Below the pieces are notes generated by a model that saw only the letters and a program-made list of their open reading frames with translations, did no database searches and had not been told where the DNA came from. From assembly GCF_017052585.1 (NCBI RefSeq), contig NZ_JAFFHZ010000001.1, positions 3,080,501 through 3,144,500 of the forward strand: a stretch of 64,000 bases of DNA, read 5' to 3'. Position numbers and translations under genes: made by a program. Positions within the stretch are counted from its first letter, which is position 1. Each line of letters begins with the position of its first letter. Source of the DNA: Paenibacillus apiarius. GTDB lineage: Bacteria > Bacillota > Bacilli > Paenibacillales > Paenibacillaceae. This document shows, piece by piece, positions 6,918-15,356 of the stretch.

Positions 6918-9701
6918 ATGAAACGATTACAACCGACGGTTATGTCCAAACAACGAATGAAAAGCAGCCTTGCCGTATTCGTAAGCACGGCGATGCTGGC
7001 GGGCTCCTTGATGGGGTTTGCCGGTCAAGCGGAAGCTGCGCAGCCGCATTCTTCCTATTGGTATCCGAACACGCTCTTGGAGTGGTCACCGGCAACAGAT
7101 CGGGATGCCGCCTTCAATAAAGGCAGCGTCAAGCTTGTACAGGATCGCGTGAAAGGTTATAAAGTGAATCCAAATGCGCTGGAGAACCCGAAATTGATGG
7201 CGCTCGCATCCATGTACCCGAATACGAGCGGGGTGCCTTCGCAAGGCTCGGAGAAATTCAATACATTTACGTTCGGCTATTGGCAGTATGTGGATAAGCT
7301 CATCATGTGGGGCGGCTCCGCGGGCGAGGGCCTGATCGTGCCGCCAAGCGCGGATGTCATCGATGCCGCCCACAAGAATGGCGTGCCCGTTTACGGAACC
7401 GTATTTTTCCCGCAAAAAGAACACGGCGGCAAACTCCAATGGCTGCGCGACATGCTGCAGCAGCGTGAGGACGGGTCGTTCCCAACAGCGGACAAATTAT
7501 TAGAGGCGGCGTCATATTACGGCTTCGACGGCTGGTTCATCAACCAAGAAACGCAAGGAGCCTCGCCGCAAGATGCGCAATTGATGCAGCAGTTTATGAA
7601 ATATTTGCAGCAGCACAAGCAGCCGGGCATGGAGATCATTTGGTACGACTCCATGATCGACCAAGGCCCCGTCTCTTGGCAAGGCGCGTTGACGGACAGA
7701 AACAGAATGTTTTTCCAAGACGGCGGCGAGCGCGTGTCCGATACGATGTTCCTTGATTTCCGCTGGCAGTATTCCGGTTATGCGTTCCAAAACTCTCCAT
7801 CTGTCGCCCAAAGCTTGAACCGGAGCCCTTATGACCTCTACGCGGGCATCGATGTAGAAGCAAACGGGTACAATGGCACGTTCAACCTGCCTGCTTTGTT
7901 CCCGGAAGGCGGCAAAGCGGCGACTTCCTTGGGCATTTATCGCCCGGATTGGGCTTGGAACAGCTCGAAGACCCATGAAGAGTATATGGAGAAAGAGTCG
8001 ACGTTCTGGTCGGGCTATGAGCATAATCCGGCCGCAACGCCGCCGCGTCCGGGAGCCGGTGATGCAACGAAGTCGAGAACGTGGCGTGGAGCGGCCAACT
8101 ATTTCGTGGATAAGAGCGTCATAACCGGTCCCGAATTCATCACCCACTTCAATATGGGGAACGGGCATCTGTTCGCCGTGAACGGAGACGTGGTCCGCAG
8201 CCGGGATTGGAGCAACCGCAGCCTGCAGGATATCCTGCCGACCTGGCGCTGGATTGCCGAGTCCGAAGGGACGGGACAGGCGCTGCAGCCGTCCTTTGAT
8301 TATGAGAACGCTTACTATGGCGGCAGCTCGCTCAAGGTATCGGGCGATCTTCGGCCGGATTCGGCTACGCACGTCAAGCTGTACAAGACAGACGTCCGGG
8401 TTGAACCGACGATGGTCGTATCGGCTACATATAAGGCCAATGACGAGAACGCGAGAATCCAGATCGGAGTATCCTTCAATGATGCGCCGGAGCAATATGT
8501 GTATCTGGATCCGGCATCCGTCGAGCTGGCGGACGGAACGAGTGTCACGGATGCGGTGTATAAGAACAAATGGGTGCGTTCGACCGTGACGTTGGCGACT
8601 TATGCGGACCGCACCATTGCGGGGATTTCACTGAAAGTCGATTCGCCGGAACCGATTGACGGCTTGCAGGTGAACATCGGCGAGCTGTCCATTCGCAAAA
8701 CGGATGCGGCAGCCCCGCAGCTTGGCGCGGTGAACGGTCTTCAAGTGACGGAAGCCGACTTCCGCGACGGCGTTTACGGCGATGCCCGCCTCAAATGGGA
8801 AGCGCTGGGGGAAGAGGCGCTTTACTATCAGGTGTATCGTGTCAAGCCGGACGGTGCGCGGGAACTGATTGGCGCGACGGCGAACAATGTGTATTACGTT
8901 CCGGAAATGAAGCGCATTGACAAGGAAGCGGCAACGGCGCTGGAGGTCGTGCCGATTAACCGTCACTATGAACAGGGTGAACGCGTATCGGTCTCCCTCG
9001 AGTGGCCGGGTTACCCGCAACCAACTGCCGACTTCGAAGCGGATCAGACGTTGATTGCGCCGGGCGACACCGTGAAGTTCGCGGACAAATCGTCCGAGGT
9101 GACGGAGAGCTGGCTGTGGAACTTCCCTGGCGGCCATCCGGAATCGAGCGCGGAGCGGAATCCGCAGGTTCGCTACGATCAGGAAGGCGTATATGAGGTG
9201 ACGCTGACGGCGAAGAACAGCGAGGGCGCAGATTCGATCACGAAGAAGCTGATTACCGTCACTAAGGAAGCGGCTGGCGGCATCGCCGACTTGGCACGGA
9301 ACAAGAAGACGGATGCGAGCAGCTATGTCAATTCGAATGAAGCTCCTCGATTCGCCGTCGACGGCAATGACCGCACCAAATGGTGCGCGGTGGGCGACGG
9401 GCCGCATTGGCTCACCGTTGATCTGGGTGCCGTGCGTCAAGTGAGCGAATTCGTCGTGAAGCATGCGCAGGCCGGCGGAGAAGGGGAAGCGTTCAATACG
9501 CGCGCATTCCGGATTCAGCTGAGCTTGGACGGAGTGAATTGGAGCGATGCCGTCGAGGTGAAGGATAATACCCAGGGCGTCAGCAAGCACGCAATTGGCC
9601 TGACGAAGGCGCGCTATGCGAAGCTAATCGTCGATAAGCCTACGCAAGGAGGCGATACGGCGGCGCGCATTTATGGCTTCGAGGTGCGCGGCTTGAAGTA
9701 G
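6918..9701 (+). CDS. Secreted endo-beta-N-acetylglucosaminidase (GH85) with PKD and F5/8-type C domains
   Basis: 927 residues from ATG 6918, chosen because a GGAGAGAGGAAGAGG tract ends six bases upstream; the frame also opens at GTG 6894. A signal peptide ends near AGQAEAA. The GH85 catalytic domain fills about residues 40-370 and carries FINQETQG with Asn209 and Glu211, the paired catalytic residues of the family, which cleave between the two core GlcNAc residues of N-glycans. After a beta-rich middle part come a PKD-like domain (about 700-790, with SWLWNFPGGHPE) and a C-terminal discoidin/CBM32-like domain (about 795-927). The enzyme should act outside the cell and supply substrates to the GlcNAc PTS upstream. 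A cre site points to catabolite repression. Confidence 0.93.
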   Translation: MKRLQPTVMSKQRMKSSLAVFVSTAMLAGSLMGFAGQAEAAQPHSSYWYPNTLLEWSPATDRDAAFNKGSVKLVQDRVKGYKVNPNALENPKLMALASMYPNTSGVPSQGSEKFNTFTFGYWQYVDKLIMWGGSAGEGLIVPPSADVIDAAHKNGVPVYGTVFFPQKEHGGKLQWLRDMLQQREDGSFPTADKLLEAASYYGFDGWFINQETQGASPQDAQLMQQFMKYLQQHKQPGMEIIWYDSMIDQGPVSWQGALTDRNRMFFQDGGERVSDTMFLDFRWQYSGYAFQNSPSVAQSLNRSPYDLYAGIDVEANGYNGTFNLPALFPEGGKAATSLGIYRPDWAWNSSKTHEEYMEKESTFWSGYEHNPAATPPRPGAGDATKSRTWRGAANYFVDKSVITGPEFITHFNMGNGHLFAVNGDVVRSRDWSNRSLQDILPTWRWIAESEGTGQALQPSFDYENAYYGGSSLKVSGDLRPDSATHVKLYKTDVRVEPTMVVSATYKANDENARIQIGVSFNDAPEQYVYLDPASVELADGTSVTDAVYKNKWVRSTVTLATYADRTIAGISLKVDSPEPIDGLQVNIGELSIRKTDAAAPQLGAVNGLQVTEADFRDGVYGDARLKWEALGEEALYYQVYRVKPDGARELIGATANNVYYVPEMKRIDKEAATALEVVPINRHYEQGERVSVSLEWPGYPQPTADFEADQTLIAPGDTVKFADKSSEVTESWLWNFPGGHPESSAERNPQVRYDQEGVYEVTLTAKNSEGADSITKKLITVTKEAAGGIADLARNKKTDASSYVNSNEAPRFAVDGNDRTKWCAVGDGPHWLTVDLGAVRQVSEFVVKHAQAGGEGEAFNTRAFRIQLSLDGVNWSDAVEVKDNTQGVSKHAIGLTKARYAKLIVDKPTQGGDTAARIYGFEVRGLK

Positions 9702-9800
9702 CCGGCAAGAGACGGCGGCGATGGGATGAAAGCGGAATCGGCAGTGGTATTTCAGCGCTATGCTGACATGCAGAAAATAACGATATTGCTGTATAACGAA

Positions 9801-9835
9801 AGACGCCGGGCTGCATGGCAGCTCCGGCGTCTTTG
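9801..9835. terminator. Terminator between the GH85 gene and hemL
   Basis: AGACGCCGG (9801-9809) pairs with CCGGCGTCT (9824-9832), with an inner CTGC/GCAG pairing. T-rich bases follow on both strands (weak on plus, TTTCGTT on minus), so it can serve both convergent genes. Confidence 0.75.
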
Positions 9836-9856
9836 CGTAATAACCGCTGTGGAATT

Positions 9857-11176
9857 TTATGCGTTAGCCATGCGGCGGAATGATTCGTGCGCTGCTTCGA
9901 TCGTGCGCTCGATGTCCTCGGCAGTGTGTTCCGTCGTCAGGAACCATGCCTCATACTTCGATGGCGCAAGGCAGATGCCTTGATCGAGCATGTTGCGGAA
10001 GAAGGCAGCGAATGCTTCGCTGTCCGTCTCCTGCGCCTCCGCGTAATTCGTCACCGAATGGTCGCAGAAATGCGTCGAGAACGAGCCGCGGATGCGATTG
10101 ATGGCGAGCGGTACGCCGTAACGGTCGGCTCCTTCCTGGATGCCTGCGGTCAAGCGGACGGACAGATCCTCCATCCGTTCATACACGCCTTCCTCGCGCA
10201 GCACCTCGAGACAGGCGATGCCTGCGGAGATGGAGGCCGGGTTGCCGGCCATCGTGCCCGCCTGGTATGCCGGTCCGAGCGGCGCGACCTGCTCCATAAT
10301 GTGCTTGCGTCCGCCGTAGGCCCCGATGGGGAGGCCGCCGCCGATAATTTTGCCCATGGCCGTCAAGTCTGGCTCGATGGCGGCAAAGTCAGGGAAGACG
10401 CGATATGTCTGCGCCGAACCGTAATGGAAACGGAACGCGCTGATGACTTCGTCGTAGATGACGAGCGCGCCGTACTCGCGGGCCAGCTTGCACAGCCCTT
10501 CGAGGAAGCCTGCCTGCGGCATGACCATGCCGAAGTTGCCCACGATAGGCTCGACCATTACGGCAGCTACGTCATCGCCCCAACGCTCCAGCGCCGCCTT
10601 CAGGCTATCGAGGTCGTTGAACGGCACGGTGATGACTTCACTTGCGATGCTCGTCGGAATGCCGGCGCTGTCCGGAATGCCCAAGGTGGACGGGCCGGAG
10701 CCTGCGGCTACGAGCACGAGATCGGAATGGCCGTGGTAGCAGCCGGCGAACTTGATGACCTTCGTGCGCTTCGTGTAGGCGCGCGCGACACGAATGGTCG
10801 TCATGACCGCCTCGGTGCCGGAATTGACGAAGCGGACCTTGTCCATGGACGGGATCGCTTCCTTCAGCATGCGGGCGAGCTTGATTTCGAGCTCGGTCGG
10901 CGTGCCGTACAGCGTGCCGTTCTGCGCGGCGCGCACAATGGCTTCGGTTACGTGCGGATGCGCGTGACCGGTAATGATCGGGCCGTAAGCGGCCAGATAG
11001 TCGATATATTTGTTGCCGTCAACATCCCAGAAGTAAGCGCCTTGCGCGCGCTCCATAAATACGGGCGCGCCGCCGCCCACCGCTTTGAACGAGCGGGAAG
11101 GGCTGTTTACCCCGCCGACGATATGCTCCAGCGCTTGTTCATACAGTTGTTCGGAACGATTTCGGTTCGTAGTCAT
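9857..11176 (-). CDS. hemL: Glutamate-1-semialdehyde 2,1-aminomutase
   Basis: 439 residues, full length. This PLP enzyme converts glutamate-1-semialdehyde to 5-aminolevulinate in the C5 pathway of haem synthesis. Visible motifs are [15 protein letters not shown] near the N-terminus, [28 protein letters not shown], the cofactor aspartate in [11 protein letters not shown] and the Schiff-base lysine in [17 protein letters not shown]. No other hem genes adjoin it, which suggests the second (GsaB-like) copy often found in Bacillales, though that cannot be settled here. Its ATG overlaps the stop of the upstream LCP gene (ATGA), so the two are translationally coupled. Confidence 0.95.
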   Translation of the reverse strand: MTTNRNRSEQLYEQALEHIVGGVNSPSRSFKAVGGGAPVFMERAQGAYFWDVDGNKYIDYLAAYGPIITGHAHPHVTEAIVRAAQNGTLYGTPTELEIKLARMLKEAIPSMDKVRFVNSGTEAVMTTIRVARAYTKRTKVIKFAGCYHGHSDLVLVAAGSGPSTLGIPDSAGIPTSIASEVITVPFNDLDSLKAALERWGDDVAAVMVEPIVGNFGMVMPQAGFLEGLCKLAREYGALVIYDEVISAFRFHYGSAQTYRVFPDFAAIEPDLTAMGKIIGGGLPIGAYGGRKHIMEQVAPLGPAYQAGTMAGNPASISAGIACLEVLREEGVYERMEDLSVRLTAGIQEGADRYGVPLAINRIRGSFSTHFCDHSVTNYAEAQETDSEAFAAFFRNMLDQGICLAPSKYEAWFLTTEHTAEDIERTIEAAHESFRRMANA

Positions 11177-12174
11177 GTAGACGAATCTCCTTTATTGTTG
11201 TTGTCACCGGATGCGGATGCTTTATCATCCAAGGCGTCTTGAATGTACTGCTTCAGCTTGTCCTGATCAATGACTTGCAGCACGGCGGAATTGTTAATGG
11301 TCGCGTCAGCGACATTATCCATCGCCGGAAGCTGGTGGCTTGGCCCTATGGAGCTATCATAGCCCAAGGAGGCCAGCTTAATAATGTCGTCCGCCGACAG
11401 GTTCGTTTCCACGTAGGGGGCGACCTCTTTAATCAGGTGAGGCAGCTGAATGATGGACCAGGCGGACTTCAATTTGTCCGCAACGGCGGTTAAGAGCTCG
11501 CGCTGCCGCTGGGTACGGGCAAAGTCGGACATGGCGTCATATCTGAAGCGGACGTACATAAGCGCGGTTTCTCCGTTCAGCAGCTGCTTGCCCTTTTTCA
11601 AGTCGATATCGTATTGATGTTTATCAGCCTTGCTGGTATACTTCATGTTCTTCTCCACTTCGAATTCAACGCCGCCCAAGGCGTCGATAAGCTTGATGAA
11701 GCCTTGAAAATCCGTATACACATAATATTGGACGTCAAGTCCGGTAAATTCGCTCGCCGTCTTCATGGCAAGCTCGGGGCCGCCGTAGGCCAGCGCTGCA
11801 TTCATTCGATCTTTGCCGAATCCGGGAATGTCCACATATGTGTCGCGCAAAATAGAAAAGAGGTTTGCCCGTTTCGACTTCGGATCGAAAGAGGCGAGCA
11901 GGATGGAATCTGAACGCGGAACCTCGTCCTTGTCCATTCCTCGCGAGTCGCCGCCCAGCAGTAAAATATTGACGCGCTCTTCGCCCTCCCATTTCGGAGG
12001 TTCCACCGCTTTCCGGTCGGGAAGCTTGCTGACGACAGGAGTAAAACGGGACTCCTCGGGCTTCTTCTGCAGGCTGTCCAAGCTGTCGTACATGGCCCAA
12101 ACGTAATATCCGACACTGCCGACTATAATGACGCTCACCGCGATGAGGGCGCGCTTCCAATACTTTTTCCACAT
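11173..12174 (-). CDS. LytR-CpsA-Psr (LCP) family cell-wall protein
   Basis: 333 residues with an N-terminal membrane anchor at about residues 9-28 and an extracellular LCP domain. Family signatures are [20 protein letters not shown], the [11 protein letters not shown] arginine-aspartate motif and [16 protein letters not shown] proteins attach teichoic acids or other glycopolymers to peptidoglycan via polyprenyl-phosphate substrates. It is the first gene of a two-gene unit with hemL, an unusual pairing with no obvious functional link. Start ATG 12174 has GGAAAGGA upstream. The C-terminus is a low-complexity Asp/Asn/Ser-rich tail. Confidence 0.92.
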   Translation of the reverse strand: MWKKYWKRALIAVSVIIVGSVGYYVWAMYDSLDSLQKKPEESRFTPVVSKLPDRKAVEPPKWEGEERVNILLLGGDSRGMDKDEVPRSDSILLASFDPKSKRANLFSILRDTYVDIPGFGKDRMNAALAYGGPELAMKTASEFTGLDVQYYVYTDFQGFIKLIDALGGVEFEVEKNMKYTSKADKHQYDIDLKKGKQLLNGETALMYVRFRYDAMSDFARTQRQRELLTAVADKLKSAWSIIQLPHLIKEVAPYVETNLSADDIIKLASLGYDSSIGPSHQLPAMDNVADATINNSAVLQVIDQDKLKQYIQDALDDKASASGDNNNKGDSST

Positions 12175-12409
12175 ATGTATCGTCCTTTCCGTATCCGGCG
12201 GCGAATGAAGGGAATTTCATGGTGTCAGATCCGGCGCATTCATTCAAGTCGTCGTACGTGCTATATTAAATGTTATGGATAATGACCCGCATCTTGTCTA
12301 TCCAATTATAGAATCTTTACGATGTTGAATCAATTCGCGTCCACGGAGAGCAAGGCCGGGACGTCCAACGCTAACCAAGCAAATCTAGGAAAGGGTGAAC
12401 CATACAGCA

Positions 12410-13501
12410 ATGAATGCCATAGAAGTACGGGATTTGCGAAAAACGTTCCATGTGCAAAAAAACCGCGAAGGGCTGAAAGGCGCTTTGCTTGACTTATTTA
12501 AAAGAGAATATAACGAAGTGATGGCCGTCAAAGACATTTCGTTTACGATACCGCAAGGAGAAATATGCGGATATATCGGAGAGAATGGAGCGGGGAAGTC
12601 GACCACAATCAAGATGCTGACCGGCATTCTGGTGCCGACCGCAGGCGAACTCCGTGTAAACGGCTATATTCCGTATGCGGAACGGGAGAAGTTCGTGCGC
12701 GGCATCGGTGTCGTCTTCGGACAACGCAGCCAGCTCTGGTGGGATATCGGCGTCATCGAATCGTTCCGCCTCCTGCGCAAGGTGTATCGCGTGTCGGAGG
12801 CAGACTTCAAGCGGCGCTTGGATGAGCTGGTGGAGCGGCTGCAGCTGCAGGAGCTCTTGAATCGGCCGGTGCGCAAATTAAGCCTTGGCCAACGGATGCG
12901 CTGCGAGCTGGTCGCCTCCTTGCTGCACCAGCCGTCCGTGTTGTTTTTGGATGAACCGACCATCGGTCTGGATATCGTCGTCAAGACAGAGATCAGGGAC
13001 TTTCTCAAGTCGCTCAATCAAGAGCACGGCACGACCATCTTGCTGACGACGCATGACCTGCAAGATATCGAGGCGCTGTGCACGCGTGTCGTCATGCTGG
13101 ATGACGGCCGCATCATCTATGACGGCAGCTTGGATACGCTCAAGTCGACGTGGGGCAAGGGGCGCGAGGTCCGCTTCCAATTTGCCAAGCCTATGCGGGC
13201 AGGGGATACGGAAGCGCTGACGTCGGGCCTGGATGTCAATTGGACGATGGATTCGCCGTATGAAGCGAGCGTGTTCGTCCCGTTTGCCACGAATGTATCC
13301 GAGGTGATCGGGAAGGTCGTGGGCGGCGCCTCCATTTCGGATTTGAAGCTTATCGAGACGAACACCGACGACATCGTGCGGGAAATATACCGGACGGGAA
13401 GCGCGGAGGCGCCGGAAGCGCGAATTGCAGAAGATGCTTCCGAGGCTGCCGCGGCCCGGGAAGAGAACGGGAAAGAGAAGGATGCGGTGACTCATGGCTA
13501 G
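12410..13501 (+). CDS. ABC-2 exporter ATPase, set 1 (COG4586-like)
   Basis: 363 residues. Walker A GYIGENGAGKSTTIKML, signature LSLGQRMRCEL, Walker B VLFLDEPTIGLD and switch LLTTHDLQD are all intact. Two features mark the uncharacterised COG4586 group: the GVVFGQRSQLWWDI stretch and the long N-terminal loop (KGALLDLFKREYNE). The C-terminal 45 residues are charged and Ala/Glu-rich. It overlaps the first permease by eight bases. Start ATG 12410 was preferred to GTG 12395, which sits inside the ribosome site. The substrate is unknown. A paralogous ATPase lies at 33528-34496. Confidence 0.9.
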   Translation: MNAIEVRDLRKTFHVQKNREGLKGALLDLFKREYNEVMAVKDISFTIPQGEICGYIGENGAGKSTTIKMLTGILVPTAGELRVNGYIPYAEREKFVRGIGVVFGQRSQLWWDIGVIESFRLLRKVYRVSEADFKRRLDELVERLQLQELLNRPVRKLSLGQRMRCELVASLLHQPSVLFLDEPTIGLDIVVKTEIRDFLKSLNQEHGTTILLTTHDLQDIEALCTRVVMLDDGRIIYDGSLDTLKSTWGKGREVRFQFAKPMRAGDTEALTSGLDVNWTMDSPYEASVFVPFATNVSEVIGKVVGGASISDLKLIETNTDDIVREIYRTGSAEAPEARIAEDASEAAAAREENGKEKDAVTHG

Positions 13502-14288
13502 CGCATATTTAGAACTGATACGCATTCGATTTCTAATGATGCTCGCTTACCGCGTCAATTATTATTCCGGTATTTTAATCTATACGTTAAGCATTGGAGT
13601 GTACTATTTTACATGGCAGGCCATTTATGGGGGACAAGGGACGATTGCGGGCTTTACCGCGGATCAGATGACGACATACATCGCCGTCTCCTGGATGGCG
13701 CGCGCCTTTTATTTCAACAACCTCGATCGGGAGATTGCCAATGAAATACGCGACGGAAGCGTAGCGATACAGTTCATCCGGCCTTATAATTACATTGTCG
13801 TGAAGATGATGCAGGGATTTGGAGAAGGGCTGTTCCGGCTGCTCTTGTTCATGGCTCCGGGCATGGTCATCGCCTGCATTTTGTTCCCGGTGCAGCTTCC
13901 GCATGAACCGAAGCTGTGGCTTGTGTTTGCCTTTATGCTGTTCATGAGCTTTCTCATCAACTCGCAGTTGAACATTATCACCGGCTTGACGGCGTTCTTC
14001 GTGGAAAATAACGAAGGCATGATTCGGATGAAGCGGGTCGTGGTCGACCTGTTCTCTGGCGTCATTGTGCCGATATCGTTCTTTCCAGGGTGGCTTATGC
14101 TGCTGAACCAATGGTTGCCGTTTCAGGCGATTACGTATTTGCCGAGCTCCGTCTTCACCGGCCGGATCGCAGATAGCCAAATTCTTGCCGTAGTCGGCAT
14201 CCAATTGCTCTGGTTCGCCATTCTCATTATTCCGATCGTCATCATGTGGCGCGCCGCAAGACAGCGGTTGTTCGTGCAAGGGGGGTAA
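13494..14288 (+). CDS. ABC-2 exporter permease 1, set 1 (COG4587-like)
   Basis: 264 residues with about six hydrophobic segments, no signal peptide, and the REIANEIRDGSVAIQFIRPYN cytoplasmic stretch characteristic of this permease type (equivalent to QIALDLVRPVH in the paralogue at 35366-36142). It overlaps the ATPase gene and is followed nine bases later by the second permease, so the three form one operon and probably one heterodimeric exporter. Substrate unknown. Confidence 0.85.
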   Translation: MASAYLELIRIRFLMMLAYRVNYYSGILIYTLSIGVYYFTWQAIYGGQGTIAGFTADQMTTYIAVSWMARAFYFNNLDREIANEIRDGSVAIQFIRPYNYIVVKMMQGFGEGLFRLLLFMAPGMVIACILFPVQLPHEPKLWLVFAFMLFMSFLINSQLNIITGLTAFFVENNEGMIRMKRVVVDLFSGVIVPISFFPGWLMLLNQWLPFQAITYLPSSVFTGRIADSQILAVVGIQLLWFAILIIPIVIMWRAARQRLFVQGG

Positions 14289-14297
14289 CGGCAGAAG

Positions 14298-15083
14298 ATG
14301 TATTATATCGGACTCATCGGCGAATATTTGAAAAACTATATGAAGACGCGCTTAACTTACCGGGCGGACTTCTGGGTGGAAGTCGTGTCGGATCTGCTGT
14401 TCCAAGCGACGAACCTGATCTTTATCTTCGTCGTCTTCATGCATACGCCGACGCTAGCGGGCTGGACGCGTGACGAGATGGTGTTCGTCTACGGCTATTT
14501 CATGATTCCGTACGGCATATTCAGCTGCTTCTTCAATCTGTGGAACTTCAGCGAAAGATATATTGTAAAAGGGGAGATGGACCGCATCTTGACGCGGCCG
14601 GCCCACAACCTGTTTCAAATCTTGCTCGAAAATGTAGATCCGCCGGCGCTCATCGGTTCTGTCGTGGGCGCGCTCATTATGGGCACATGCTGGATGCGGC
14701 TGGGGCTCGGCTTCGGCTTGGCGGAGCTGCTGCTGTTGCTGCTGCTTTTGGCAGGTTCGGTGCTTATCTACTTCGGCATATATGCGGCGCTCACTTCGAT
14801 CTCGTTCTATTCTGATGCGCCGACCGGCATATTGCCGCTCATCTGGAACATTCAGAGCTACGGACGTTATCCGCTGACGATATACAACCGCTTCATTCAA
14901 GTGTTGTTGACATGGATACTGCCTTTCGCCTTCGTCGGCATTATTCCGGCTTCGTATTTCATGGCAGGCAAAGGGATGACGCAGTTGGCCCTTCTAACGC
15001 CGATTATCGGTTTGCTGTTCCTGACGATTGGCCTCACGATGTGGAATGTGGGCGTAAAACGGTATCGTGGAGCGGGATCGTAG
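14298..15083 (+). CDS. ABC-2 exporter permease 2, set 1 (COG3694/DUF990-like)
   Basis: 261 residues, about six membrane segments. The stretch RYIVKGEMDRILTRPAHNL matches YLVTGSLDSLLLRPVPVL in the paralogue at 34578-35369, showing that the two three-gene sets share both permease types. It ends the operon, with a terminator 28 bases after the stop. Start ATG 14298 has only a weak ribosome site and probably relies on coupling. Substrate unknown. Confidence 0.85.
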   Translation: MYYIGLIGEYLKNYMKTRLTYRADFWVEVVSDLLFQATNLIFIFVVFMHTPTLAGWTRDEMVFVYGYFMIPYGIFSCFFNLWNFSERYIVKGEMDRILTRPAHNLFQILLENVDPPALIGSVVGALIMGTCWMRLGLGFGLAELLLLLLLLAGSVLIYFGIYAALTSISFYSDAPTGILPLIWNIQSYGRYPLTIYNRFIQVLLTWILPFAFVGIIPASYFMAGKGMTQLALLTPIIGLLFLTIGLTMWNVGVKRYRGAGS

Positions 15084-15110
15084 ACATTTATACAATTGGA
15101 AATAAACACC

Positions 15111-15150
15111 AAAGCTTTCTTCGTAAAATGGCGGAGAAAGCTTTTTTTTA
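15111..15150 (+). terminator. Terminator of ABC-2 exporter set 1
   Basis: Stem AAAGCTTTCT / AGAAAGCTTT (15111-15120 with 15135-15144) followed by a T run to 15149. Confidence 0.9.
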
Positions 15151-15168
15151 TTCTAGCAAAGAAAACTA

Positions 15169-15198
15169 TTGAAAAAGAATTATTTTCCTTTATATTAT
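15169..15198 (+). promoter_or_regulatory. Candidate promoter of the secreted protease gene
   Basis: TTGAAA at 15169 with TATATT at 15191 (16-base spacer) or TATTAT at 15193 (18-base spacer), in a very AT-rich stretch about 160 bases ahead of the protease start. Confidence 0.45.
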
Positions 15199-15356
15199 AT
15201 TCATATACATTTTTGTTCAATCCTTCAAGCTTTTATGTTGGTTACTCCCATTTTTTTCGGATTGCGTGAAAATGTAAATCGTCAGACACGGAGGTGATGT
15301 TGTCCTTATTACTCGCACATGCGAGAGTATGTCATTCGAAACGAGGAGGAATGAAT

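Noticed and set aside
9887..11242. 451-codon plus-strand frame antisense to hemL
   Set aside because: Composition is an Arg/Ala/Gly-rich shadow of the GC-rich hemL coding strand; hemL has all catalytic motifs and a coupled start, and this frame has no ribosome site.
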